Assembly (NCBI RefSeq): GCF_000715075.1
Contig: NC_134085.1
Location: 153,912,178-153,976,177 of the forward strand
Direction of reading: 5' to 3'
DNA length: 64,000 nucleotides
Source of the DNA: Nicotiana tabacum
Lineage: Eukaryota > Streptophyta > Magnoliopsida > Solanales > Solanaceae
The position numbers were made by a program, and so were the translations under genes. Below are positions 36,552 to 49,442 of this stretch, piece by piece. The notes below the pieces were generated by a model. The model saw only the letters and a list, made by a program, of their open reading frames with translations, was not told the origin of the DNA and made no database searches. How positions within the stretch are numbered: the first letter of the stretch is position 1; the number at the start of each line of letters is the position of its first letter.

Positions 36552-39500
36552 TTAAACAACTCTCTTGTAGTCTTTTCTTGTCCTGGAAGTTGGTGGAATG
36601 TTTGGAATAGGGTTGCTACCTCTACGCCCTACAACAGCACAAGGTTGTGGTTGGAAACATGTCAAAACCTATCTAATCAACTCTTAAGAGGCTATTTGAA
36701 CAAATACAAAAGGAGAAAAAAGAAAAAAAAAACAGAGAGAGAGAGAGAGAGAGAAACTAGTGAATCTTTACCCCATGATGCACCATTCCTTGGAGCAGAA
36801 TTTGGAGCATCCATATTATAGGTAGAATGAGATGACTGCGCCTTGGCATGACTTTCATTGTAATGAACAGCTGGTCTCCCCTGGTTAAATCGATAAAGAG
36901 GCTGCTGTCCCAAGCGGCTTGGAGAACTTTGTGCAAAATGAGGCATTAAATATGATGGATTTCCCATTGTGTGCATGAATCCAGCATGCGGCTCATGACC
37001 TGAAGGAGGGCTTCCTACCTCTCCAGGTAAAAATGCTTGAGTTTGCCCCGTTGGTCTAAATCATGCAAGCAATAGTGAAGAGAAAGAAAACAAGAGCACT
37101 TGCACAAGCAGGAATGGATAAAAAGAAAGGACAATAAACAAAGAAAGAAGTGTGCGTTCTAAATAATGTCCATATCCCAAATAAAGAAATTCCCATACAT
37201 ATCATATTCTATAAGATTTAAGTCAGACCCACTATTACTTTTTTTCAGTACAATTTCTCTTTAAAACCAAAACTCATTAAGTTGACCCTACATTTTTGAA
37301 AAAAATACTAAACAATACTAATTTCAAAACTTACCTGAAAAGCATGCAAAGTCAACTAAGACAATTTAGGAACAAGGAAGCAGAAAATCCATGAGTGTCC
37401 TAAAAAAGCATCTTGAAGCATAAATTTCAGCTATCAAATTGTTTTCAACTATTCATCAAAATTAGATATTAGATGTGAGTTCCTGGCGATCAGAGCCTCC
37501 AGTATCTTATGGGAAACAAACAAAAGTCTTAACTGCCTTGATACAACTTCAATTTTACCCAAAGCAGGCATGATGAGAGATATACCTGATATGTTTTGTC
37601 ACATAAGACTCTTAAGGAAAGAAATGTATATCAACAAAGAAAAGGGATGTGAGGACATGTAAGGTTATTCCTTTAGAAAAATATAAAATTAAAACTTACC
37701 TCTGAGACATACTGGGATTTAGATTAGAGATCTGGCTTGGTCTTCTCACTCCAGTCAATGGTTCTTGGGAGACTGCAGCTTGACCAAGATGTATCCCCTT
37801 GGCGAATTCACTTGTTAAGTTGCTCATTTCTGAGCTATCTTCTTGCAGAAGCAGTTCTTCACTGATTCAAAAACGAGGCAAAACGAAACATGTTACGACT
37901 CATTATATGAGCTAGGGATTAACCCAACAATCCATAGAGAACTTCATGAAAGAGGTTTCAACTTAAAGCCAGTACATTAGATAATCATGTTTTACTGTAC
38001 TACACCTATTGAAAAGGATAAAAAGGGAAACATTGATAGTCAATAGAATAAATTGATGTGTTAGAGCCCGAGATGTCAAAAACATAGAAAGAGATATAGC
38101 AAGGATACAGCTACCACCTTCTGCCAATGAGCTCTCTATATTTTCTTTTCAAAAAGAATCCAATTTCTAAGCTGTTTGGATTTGTTAGATGATGCATCCC
38201 ATTAATTTACCTGTAATTGGGATCCCAATCGCCGGGATCAGGCAATGAGTTACTACCCTCAGGTTTATCATGTACACCATGAGTTTTCTGGAATTGTGTA
38301 TGCCCACCTTGCATTGATGAACTTGTAACATTATGCACATTAGAGTAACCAACGGTCGCACTGCTTGATCCTTGCTGTCTGGGATTTGAGTTACTGTGTA
38401 GATGTAATAGAGAGCCACCAAAGACAGGAGAATTGGCTTGGCTGGAGTTGTTTCCATCTGCAACCTGCCCTTGCCAGTGAGGGGATGATGATATTTCTTG
38501 AGACTGATAGCTACCAGGATATCCCCACCCTTTTCTTCTATTATTATACTGACTACCTGCTGCCATCTTCCCTAAAGGTGATCCATGACAACTACCCCTT
38601 GATGGTGATGAAGGGCCATAATTTCCTGGAGAACCAGCAGAGATCTGACTATACATGCTAGGAGGAGTAAACTGTGATGGGCTCGTTCCAAGAGACATAG
38701 GAACAAAATTTCCTGGGCTGACACCAAGCCCATTCCCAGGAGGGAGCTGCTTAAATCTCCTGGTGTCTGGACTGCTTCCAAGAATTGATACACCATTCTG
38801 TGCATAGAGATGCATGCCTGATGGACCCGCAGGCGAATAAAATGCATGAAGATTACTGCTATCTCCATAACTTCCATAACTGCTACTAAGCCCAGCACCA
38901 TCGTGGTAGCTACTATGACTTCCTAGACTACCATAGCTACCTACATGTGCATATTGCATAACCTGATAATGAGGGCTGCTCTGCACGGGCACTCGATTTC
39001 TGCCTGGAATCTGCATGACAGTATAAAATCCTTTGCATAACATTACGGAAACCCATATTTGCCTTTGAATGTTGATAAGGTAAACGAAGATGACAAGTAG
39101 GCATATTTAATTGTGTATATATACAGCAGTTTGCTCACATTAGGGGATAGACCAGCAGCAAACCAATGGCCTCCAGCTGGGTGATGATCCACCTTAACAT
39201 TCTGAGAAACAGGCTACAAGAAAAGATAATCAGTCAGAAGATCAGACGTGATTACGTTATCAAACAAAAAAGAACATATGTGATTCCATAAGCCCTCATC
39301 TTCCGAAAGTTCATTTTAAATAAATAATTCTTACCAAAAGTGCATCGTACATTGGAAGCAAAGTGAAGAGTATGATCAGTATATAGAGAAACCATCATGA
39401 AATTGTCAACTTCAATCATACTAAGGCTTAGAGAGGAAAAAACAGCTCAGGTCAGAGCAATCCAGATTCTATGTAAAACAAGGATGAGCACAGGCATAAC

Positions 39501-42500
39501 AATGAAGTAAGCTAGACAACGGAAATTCAGAATTCCTGTTGACATACATAGTTACTCCTAAGAACTGGACTGACAATCATATTTTTCTTATAATGTAAAG
39601 TATGGGCAGACAAGCATATGAGATAGATATAATACTCGAGATCAAATAGATAGAAAAACAAAATTCCTGGTAGCCTAAAAGATGATCCACTCACCAGTCG
39701 AGGTGTCTCTGGTGCAGGTCTATAAGGACATATGAAAGGCTCCCCAGTCACAAAAGGATGCTTTGATGCCTACAGCACAATATTTGAATCTCTTAAAATA
39801 TGAAAAATGACATAAAATGCTGTGGGTGATTGTTAATTCTCTCTTATCATCGATCAACTTTAAGGAAAGTAATTTCCTCTCTATTCCATTACTAATGGTG
39901 CTATCTGACAACATTTGAATCATAGTTGCATAATTTATTATTGCTTTTGTAGGAGTAAGATGCATGAAACTCCTTAAAATTGTGAAAGTCAGTTACTTCC
40001 ATTCTCCTTTAATAGAGTTTAAATGAAGTAGTTTATCATATAGCAGAAGATCTATATCAGTGGCTATTATAGCTTATTCTGTTTAATCTGAGAAATAAAA
40101 AAGAATAGAGATATTGAGCGAGAAAATAAACTCCATTTCTAAAGGGAGGGGGTTCTGCAGACATTAAATGAAATAACCTAGAGCCTGATGTCACCCTGAA
40201 AGAATATCCTGCATCCTCCTACTACAAAGTTAACAAAGCATTATAATCCATCTTCTAATATTGTGTCCACCTTTGGCCCTAAGACAATTATTTGCCTTAA
40301 GTTTAACTACCCAGTGACGTACATGAAATCCAGATTAAGTCTGAAGAATCAAACTAACACCCCATGATCTTTAACCTATCGGGTTAAAAATGAGTTGTTT
40401 TCATCAAAGAAAGGCCTTACTAAAAGTTCTTATTAAATATTCTTTAAACAGGGTCCCACCCAAGATTTCTCCAAAAGCATGATGACAGAATGACTTTATA
40501 CCAAGGACATCACAGTAACAACCTCAAGAGTGAGTTACCAGTTAGAGAGCATGCAACTACCTGTGTTATGAATAAAAGCATTCAAGTAGCTGCTGCTGGA
40601 CAACTTTACTGTAGCTGTGGTGCTCATTATTCCACGAACTCACAATTATATGATCAGAGGGAGGATGGAACTATTGAGAGTTTATGTGAGAAAGCATTAG
40701 AGTTCTCCGACTCAATAGGGTCAACTGCTTTTTTTATGGTACCACCAATTAAGAGTTGGTTTGCCCAACTTGTTGTATCAAGAACCATTTTCAAACGATT
40801 TCACATTGTTCACAAATATTTATCTTTCACCAAAAAAGGCATTTAACAGAAACTAGAAATCAAATTTTTTCTACAAGTAGATAATAAGCAACCTGCACAG
40901 GTGACCATCGCTTGGCTGGATCAAACTCCACAAGCCCCCTCAAGAAATCTATTAGTGCTGATCGTATTTGACTCTCTGCAACAATAAAATTTTGTAAAGC
41001 ATCAGAAACTCTTCGGAAATATGTAAACAACATTCACGATTACCTATCTATATACAGTATTTATGCCTTGAAAAGTAAAAATTCTAACCTTTAATAATAT
41101 CCTCCTCTGCCAAATTCTTCCTGTAAGGATATTTTCTGACGATTGCTTCAAGGTTCATGTGATTGAAATACTCCTTCCCGATTACTGGCTTTTTTGACTC
41201 TCTCTGAATGAGATGCAGTAATATGTCATTAGCGGCTGACAATATGTTAGCATTTGAAGACTATCTTGCAATATGACTTGTAAAGACGCATTGATAACTG
41301 AGATAACCATTCATAGAAGGAAAGAATCAATCGTTACGTGGTGTGCTAACCATTCATAGAAGGAAAGAATCAATCGTTACGTGGTGTGCTATAGTTAGCA
41401 ATTAAAACTATCAGAATTTTCAGGAGAGGCTGTTTGGGTCGACCTTTTCCTGGGACATCTCGTACTATAATTGAGCTTAGAGATAGCATCCAACACAAAT
41501 AAGAATATAAGTGTCTTGTTTGGATTAATATGCTGCTATGTACCCTGAAGGACAAAGTAGCAATTGAAGATTCTGAAAAGCAGATCATAGAAGTAAAATC
41601 TCTTCCCCGGAAACTAATTTCATGTAATGCTATTCTCTGAAGAAAATTTCCATTAAGTCTGCAAATATCAGTTGCCAAGGTAGGATATCAGATCCTGAAT
41701 TACTTCAATGATGTTTACACTGCCAGATTCTGGAATGAAATGAAAAGACTTGGAGCTGTTACACATGCAACAGAGCACTATTGAAATTAGAGGAAAAAGA
41801 GCTTAAACTCCACAGCAGCCATCCTCATGACTATCAAACTGATAAGCAACTTGTATATTTTCCAAATTCAAGTCTTCATAGTTTACTGGAGTTCCTACGC
41901 ATTGAAATATCTTATAACATGAGTTATTGTCCAGGTGAAAACAAACCAAAGAAAAGGTCTAACAGAACCGGCCAAAATGCCAGATGTATGAAAGGAACCA
42001 ATATCTCAAAGGCTCTTCTTCATATTCAAATTCAAAAACGAAAAAAAAAAACTAAATCAAGAAAAAAAGAAAATAGTTGATGTTTTAAAATAAAAACATG
42101 CAATACGGGGAAGCCATAGTAAAACATCCTACCTTTCATGTATACATCTCCTTGCATATCCTTTTTTATTACTGTATCTTTTTTATAGGTTACTTTGCTT
42201 AAACTGTTTTTTCTTCCACCTATACAGAGAAGAAAGAAAAGGAAGCAAATGCTTTAATCTCAGGTTAAAGATCATAACACTCACTAATGCTACATCAGCG
42301 CCAAAAATGATGCTAAAGTCCGGTTGTTGCATCTAACCACTTCCAAAATAACCTCAGTTTACATGGTTCAGCACACTCTTTCCTGCAGGTAGATGCAGGT
42401 CTTTTTGTGTAAAAAGTTACAGTTTGTCCGACAAATAGTTTCAAAAGCAGACATCATCAAGATCCATTTTTCATGCATGTCATGTTAGCAACTCCAATAG

Positions 42501-45500
42501 TAGCTGTAAAAGTACCAGGGTCCAGTTAGAAGTCTTGGTAAGGGGAAGCTTTGGAAATAGTGAGAAATCCCTATCTGTCTCTCATGTTAAATCTCTCTCC
42601 AACCAAGATAGAGACCTGAACATTTGTTCTTTATGCAATAGCAAAAACAAATGCACTCTCTCACTAAATGCAAATGATAAAAGTTCTGTGAAATGATGAA
42701 AGAGTTCCCTCTCTATGTACTTCTCATTAAGGAATTTGCATGCATGAAATAAATCCCCCTCAGCATGTCTATCACAATTTCTACTAGTAGGTAGCACTTC
42801 TATTATTCAGACATTACTATCACTTAAGCTAAAAAAGTAAGCCCCCTACCACGATGTCAGTAAACCTGAGCACATATAGGTTGACCTCTTAGATAACCGT
42901 GCGCGTGTGTACATATATATTCAGAGGTGGAGCTAATGTTCTAACTACGGGTTCGGCAGAATACAGTAGCTTTGGCCAAGCCCTGTGTTTGTGATAAGAA
43001 ATCCACTAAATAAGTATAAATAATTTATCCAAAACCCAGTAACCTGCCTTTTCTAGAATCCATAAACTCAAAATTATGGATCGGCCTCAATATATATTAC
43101 AATGATGGTGTCAGGGCCAGCCTGCGCGCACCTTGATTATTTTCGAGTATCAGCTACCTTTCACTAGTTCACCAGCACAAGAATTGGGTAACTCAACCAA
43201 CCAAGGTTTAGGCAAATGGGATAAATCACCTAGAACTTGTCTCTGCTGGAACTTCATTGACCGTTAAGACCTATGTTGTGTGGACTCTCCAAAAATATAG
43301 CCGCACTCGTGTCGGATCCTCCAAAAATGCACTACTTTGAAGGATTTGACACACACCCACTGACATTTTCGGAGAGCCCGAGCAACATAAGTTAAGACAC
43401 ACCCTTTGGTGCTAGATTGCCCTCTTAAATTCTCATTCCTTATTTTTCAATTTGCTTGTAAACACATCTCATAGGCATTGAAGAACTTTCTTCCCTTCAA
43501 CCTGGAAGTCTATTGGTATCACTTAGAGGTATAGCACATAGCATTCAAAATAATTCACCTCAAAGTAACAATTTACCTATACCAGTCAGATTTTTAGCTC
43601 AATACTGATAGTTGCAGACCTAAAATAAGTAAATAAATGTGTTTCTCTTAACAATTTAAGAGTTTTGATGAAGTTGTCACACAATTCAACACTTATCATC
43701 CAACGCCTGGTAATTTCGCTACTTTTCCAGCTATGTTGAATGTTAGACATCATTCTTTACTCAACTGACAAGAATGATAATGACTGTCACTTTTATCGTA
43801 AGCTGCCACCAGACACTGTAACCTGCTAGAAACCTTCACGAGAACAACATTGTGGCAATGGAAGTAAGGATGCTGGTCAAAAGTTCCATAATCCAGCATC
43901 AGATAAATTGAGAGACTTTAGGTTCCATCTTCCTGCTTCTGATTTGTTCATTCAGGTAATTTAACTCGTATGTAGTGCTTTTCCCATTGTTTCAAGAATT
44001 TTGATTCCAATTTTACCTTTACAAACTGAATTTCCAGCTAAGTAGGTGACAATGAAATGGACACCTTCTAGACTTGCACATCATGGGGCTGAATTTCGTA
44101 TAATTCCCTAAAAGCAGAATTGCTGAAAGATTCTCTAATCAAAGAACTCTAATGAGTAGGAAGCAGTAAAGAAGATATAATACAATCCAGACATTTACTG
44201 AGTGCAGAAAAGACAGCAAAATAAACTGATCTGCATCTACTCTCACAGACGCTCCCCAGTTAGGGTACCACATGAACACAACCAAGAAGTAAAACAACAT
44301 TCTTTCCAGCAAAACAACAAGTAAACACGTGAAGGTGCCACATATTACCAATGTAATGCACAAAATTATGTTCTTGTTTTTTCTATTAATGTTCTTCCTT
44401 GATCTTGGTATTTTAGATATTTCAGTTCCAAAAGAAAAACTTTTCCTAGTCCTGGCTACAATGTCATTTCCAAAAGATAGCATATCAAAAAAGAACTTAA
44501 TCTCTAAACGCTACCAGCAAATACGAATTATTCTAGGAGACTAGACACCAAGAAAAGTACTCCAATTTTTAAGTAAAAGTAATGTATGATTTCCAGCAGC
44601 ATGGGAGTGACCCTGTTGTCATAATTCATTAGTTTTGAATTTCATTGACTTACAGCTTCATATTCTTCTTCTGTCAAAGCTTGATAAACACTAGATCTGC
44701 TCAAAGGACCTGATCCACACTCTTCATGATTAATGCTCCCAACAAACTTGAAGAACTTGCTGGTGTTTTTTGCGTCCTTTAGTATGTGATCAGGGGGTTG
44801 CCCCCTGCACAAAAATTAAAATAGTATTCAACTAAGCCACAGGAGTTGATATATGAGAACCTTACATATTGCAACATAATGAACATCAGAGCAACCCAAA
44901 TTTTTCCTTCATAACCAAGGAAGGACCAAATCAACTCGCATGCAAGATATAACTGTTATAAGAAGATAAAGCCTAGAGGCGTCAGCAGACAAAGCAATTG
45001 CCCTGCTGGACAAGGAACAAAAATCTTAACCAGTTAGATATAAAGGTCTTGGTGTGCAAGCTTCAAGAAGATAACTATTCCTTGTGGCACCTAACTCAGA
45101 TGAGCATGTAAACTAACATGTTTGAGATCCCACAAGTGTGCAAGGTCAACATGTAAAAGATCCCACACAAATGTACTTGGGTTTTCAGTGTTTGAGTATC
45201 TTCACCAATTTATGTAATCTCCAAAAATAACCTCTACTAGAGAGTAGAGACAGGAGCAGTCCCCTGAAATAAGCCATTCCTAGGAACTCCGTCCAAAATT
45301 TACCCTATGTTTAATTTAGTCTTTAGATCTGATTCTGTTGAGCTGCATAAGCTTGTTTCGTGAGTTCCTAAGACTTGCAAATGCCTTGTCAAGGTCTTTC
45401 TTTTGTTCTTATTCAGGCTCTCTAGCCAGTCCTTAATCAATAATGTTTTCTACTCATAAGTCTGCTAGGCGCTAATAATGAGCATGACCTTGACCAGCTC

Positions 45501-48500
45501 CCTCAGTGTCAACCCATCACATGCAACTATCAGTATGATTGGTTCAAACTTCTCGGAGAGAAACCTTACCTTCCTTTTACTAGTTACATAGAACCATCAA
45601 AACAAGGTAACTACTACAGTTTGTAGAATCAGCTACCTAAAGTAGCTATAGAGTATCCAAGTTTTGATACCATAACTGTATAATTTTCTTGTTAGAAACT
45701 AACTGTAAAAACAATAAAAAAAAAAGACAAAAAAAAAAAAAAAAAAAAAGCAAAAACCCGTAAAGTTTTTTTTTCCTTATTAAAAAAATGGAAAGAACTT
45801 GTAAGGCGAAATACGAGATTTCTAAGGCATGGGAGCTTACCCAAGTATTTTAATCATTCTTCTCAGAAGATCAAATTCTGAAGCTCCTGGGAACAGTGGA
45901 AGTCCTAGAAATAATTCAGCAACTATGCACCCAAACGACCACATGTCAATAGCAGTGGTATATCTGAGAAGGATTAAGGTATACAATACACTAAAACCAT
46001 AACAAATTCAAATAATGAGGTACGATATTAGGAAATAAAATGTGAACTCCAGTCATTTATGATTGTCGCAATATGTTAAAAGACTGCATAAATAGAAAAC
46101 TCTTTACATATATCTTTTGATGACTAAGTCTACTGGGGACAAAAACTGTTCACTTTAAACATTGTAGCAAAAGTTCCAAAATCAATGAATTTATAGTTGC
46201 GGAGGTTAAGGGAGGACATGACATGCTTCTCCTAACTGATCTAGCTAATTAGAGAATGCCCAACCTGATGGCTTGTGATTCTGGTGACAAAATATAAGAA
46301 ACTTAGCATATTTAAGACAGAAGGACGGAAAGCATTCCAATTATATTGCCACATAAAGCTGAACGAATGATTTTTCCACTATTAACTGAGAGCCAATGAA
46401 AGTTACTACAAAAACTTCTCCACCCAATTACACATGCAGTCAAATTCTGTGGCTGCACCAGTTCAGCCTCCTGCAGGTACTTTTATCAAAAAAGGTGAAG
46501 AGAGAAAGTAGGATCTAACTAAAAACTTAAGGATACTGATATCCCAGAAGAACTTCAGGTGATCGATAGTACCGACTCTGCATAAGAAGAATTTAGTAAA
46601 TATAGAGATATCAGCGCAATCAAGTAAATTTGAACAGAAAGAAGCAACAGTCACCTGGATATAAGAGTAAACAGTACGATCCTCCATGCATGCTGATCCA
46701 AAGTCTATAATTTTAACTTCAGCTGGCTTCACACTGCCAAGATGCAAGAAACTAAATAAAATGAGAAGGCAGTGAAGCACAATAATATCTCCGACCATGG
46801 TATCAGAGAAGCTTGCCTTGTGCATAAAAGAATGTTCTCAGGCTTCAGATCACAGTGAATTATAGCAGCATCTTTCATAAGAGCTAATCCACGCAATATC
46901 TATACACATTGGAAGGCAAACTTATTATAATCTTTATTACACAAACAGATGTGACCATCATCAGAAGTTCTACCTTCAGCCCAGCAACTGATTACCTGTT
47001 TCGAGAACAACTGGACAATGCTCAGTGACAATCCTCTAAAATGGTTCAACTTTATAAGCTCATACCTGCATTAAATCTCAGAATGTTGTGGCTGTAATTG
47101 ATGCAGAAAACCACACGAAACATTTAAAACGCTGCTTCTCCAGCAACTTACAGATTTGTGTCAAGCAGTTCAAACGCAATGCACAAGTGACGTCGATATA
47201 CAAAGTAATCATAGATCCGAACAATATGGTGCTTATCATCAGGATCAAACTTCTTATTTAACTGGAAAAAGAAAGAAAAAAGGAGCTAATGATATCCAGA
47301 TCAACTTTGCTGACTTAGCACTGAAAGTACAAAACCAGCTGAGGGATTTTTACTGTTGTCAGGATAGAAACTTCAACAAGTGCTTGTTGATAATAAGCTG
47401 GTTGATTTTTGATGACCTTAACAGCAAGAAATCTGTGTGTTTCTTCAACCCAGCACTTCGCAACCTGACCAAAAGTTCCATGGCCAAGCATATCCTTAAT
47501 AACATACCTGCATACAGTGAAAACAGTACAGAAATTAGACCAATTTGTGACAAGTGAGAGGATTTACAAGGAAACTACGATTAGAATGAAATATGTCAAT
47601 TTGAGCGTGTAGAACTTTAGTGATCATCGAATTGCTCCATGGAAAGAAAAGCACTTCAGATTAATCACACAGCACCACTACCGTAATTTACTCATAAACA
47701 AGAGAAAGGAGTGCAGATTCATGTCATTAAAGTAGATAATCAAATATTTATTTTTCTTGTTAAGCCTGCAAAGCCGAAGCACTGCTACATAAATAAAGTG
47801 CACTAAACCAGAAAGTACATAATGTACAACAAAAAATACTCAATAGCGATAATGAGACAACTACCAGCAAAATATTCCGATTTAACCAAATCCGAAACTT
47901 TTGCAGGGGAAAGGTATAAAACAAATCTCCTCCTCTCTAAAGGTTTTGCATATCAAGCAATTAGGACCAAAAATGCGTGAGAAAATTGTGTAACAGGGAA
48001 GAATAACCAACCTTCTCTTTGTGTCCAAATTGACCAACTCCAGATTGACCGAAAGAATGAGGTCTGAGTTTGCATTATCAAAGCCATCATTCAACACTCC
48101 AACCGATGGGGAAGTCAGGAATCTCTTTGGATTCAATTCTTCAGAGTAGTTGAACTGAGGATTGCAGATGCGGTATGTCTCAACGATATCTTTAGTCAAC
48201 CTTGCCACCAGCTGCAGTTTTGAGATCATGGTGTGATGGAAAACGCTTTATTGATGATTAAACTTAGATTTCAGGGCTAAATTAACAATTAAAAAAAATA
48301 ATGATAAAGCACAATTGCTAAGATGCCAAATAATTTACATAAGCTCACAAACTAGATGCATTTTACATTCAAGAGAAAAAAAAGAAAGAAGCAAAGGTGG
48401 AATTTGGAGGACATACAGCCATCAAATGACCATGTAACTTATATATCATTTAATTGAAACAGATACACCAAAGTGAAATAAATGAATAAGTTGGAGGACA

Positions 48501-49408
48501 TACAGCCATCAAGTGACCATGTAACTTATATATCATTTAACTGAAACGGATACACCAAAGTGAATTAATAAAATATTCTACACAATGTTATTCTAGCAAA
48601 GAAAGAAACTACTCCCTCCATTTCAATTTACAAGCCACAAAGTTGAAAGAAAAACTTTTGAAACTTGTGGTCTTAAACATGCAATAAAATTTCTGTGGCT
48701 ATAAAAGAATGTCATTAAAGGTAAATGTGACGTTTAAAGTTAGATTATTTCCAAATATAGAAAGGTGTCTTTCTTTTTTGAATGGAATAATAACAAGATA
48801 GTAACACAAAATGGAAGGGAAGGGGTACATTATTTTTACGATGGTAGTGTCCATGCCAACTTGCGTACACCTCGGCTATTCTACCGAGTATCTGCTACCT
48901 CCCACCAATACTGGTAGCGGGTAACTCTGCCCACTATAGCTAAAGCAAATGGGAAGAAATCACCTAGTGTTTTTTTCTCTGCTGAAATTCTGAACCTAAG
49001 ACCTCATGATTCTCTTCCCACTTTATTGACCACTAGGTCACACCCTTCGCTATTTACCGCTTTTAACCCTGTTTGCATAGGCTCGTGCACAAATTTACAT
49101 TCAATAATACCAGGGGCGGCGGAAGGGAGGGAGTGCTTATCTGGGAGTTTTTCATACCTAAGTAAAAATTTTGGGATAAAATGATGGCTTACATTCTCTC
49201 TTCATCATCTAATGCAAACTTAGTTTAGATTAAACATCCTAAATCTAATTGATAAACACTAGAACGTTGAACCAACAAGTACTTGTGATCAAAGTTTCCT
49301 CAAACATTTTAACGGCGTTAAAAATAACTAGGTTAAGATACAAATGATGGGTAATTTCTTTTTTTTTTTTTTTGAGAATGACAAATAATGGATAATTAAT
49401 TGAGCTAC

Positions 49409-49442
<34 letters not shown>

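Noticed and set aside
45721..45750. Poly-A run as a possible processed-gene tail
   Set aside because: No gene-like sequence or target duplication is attached; it is a simple repeat in a YAK1 intron.
47156..47557. 133-codon plus-strand frame
   Set aside because: It is antisense to YAK1 exons 3 and 4 and has no domain of its own.
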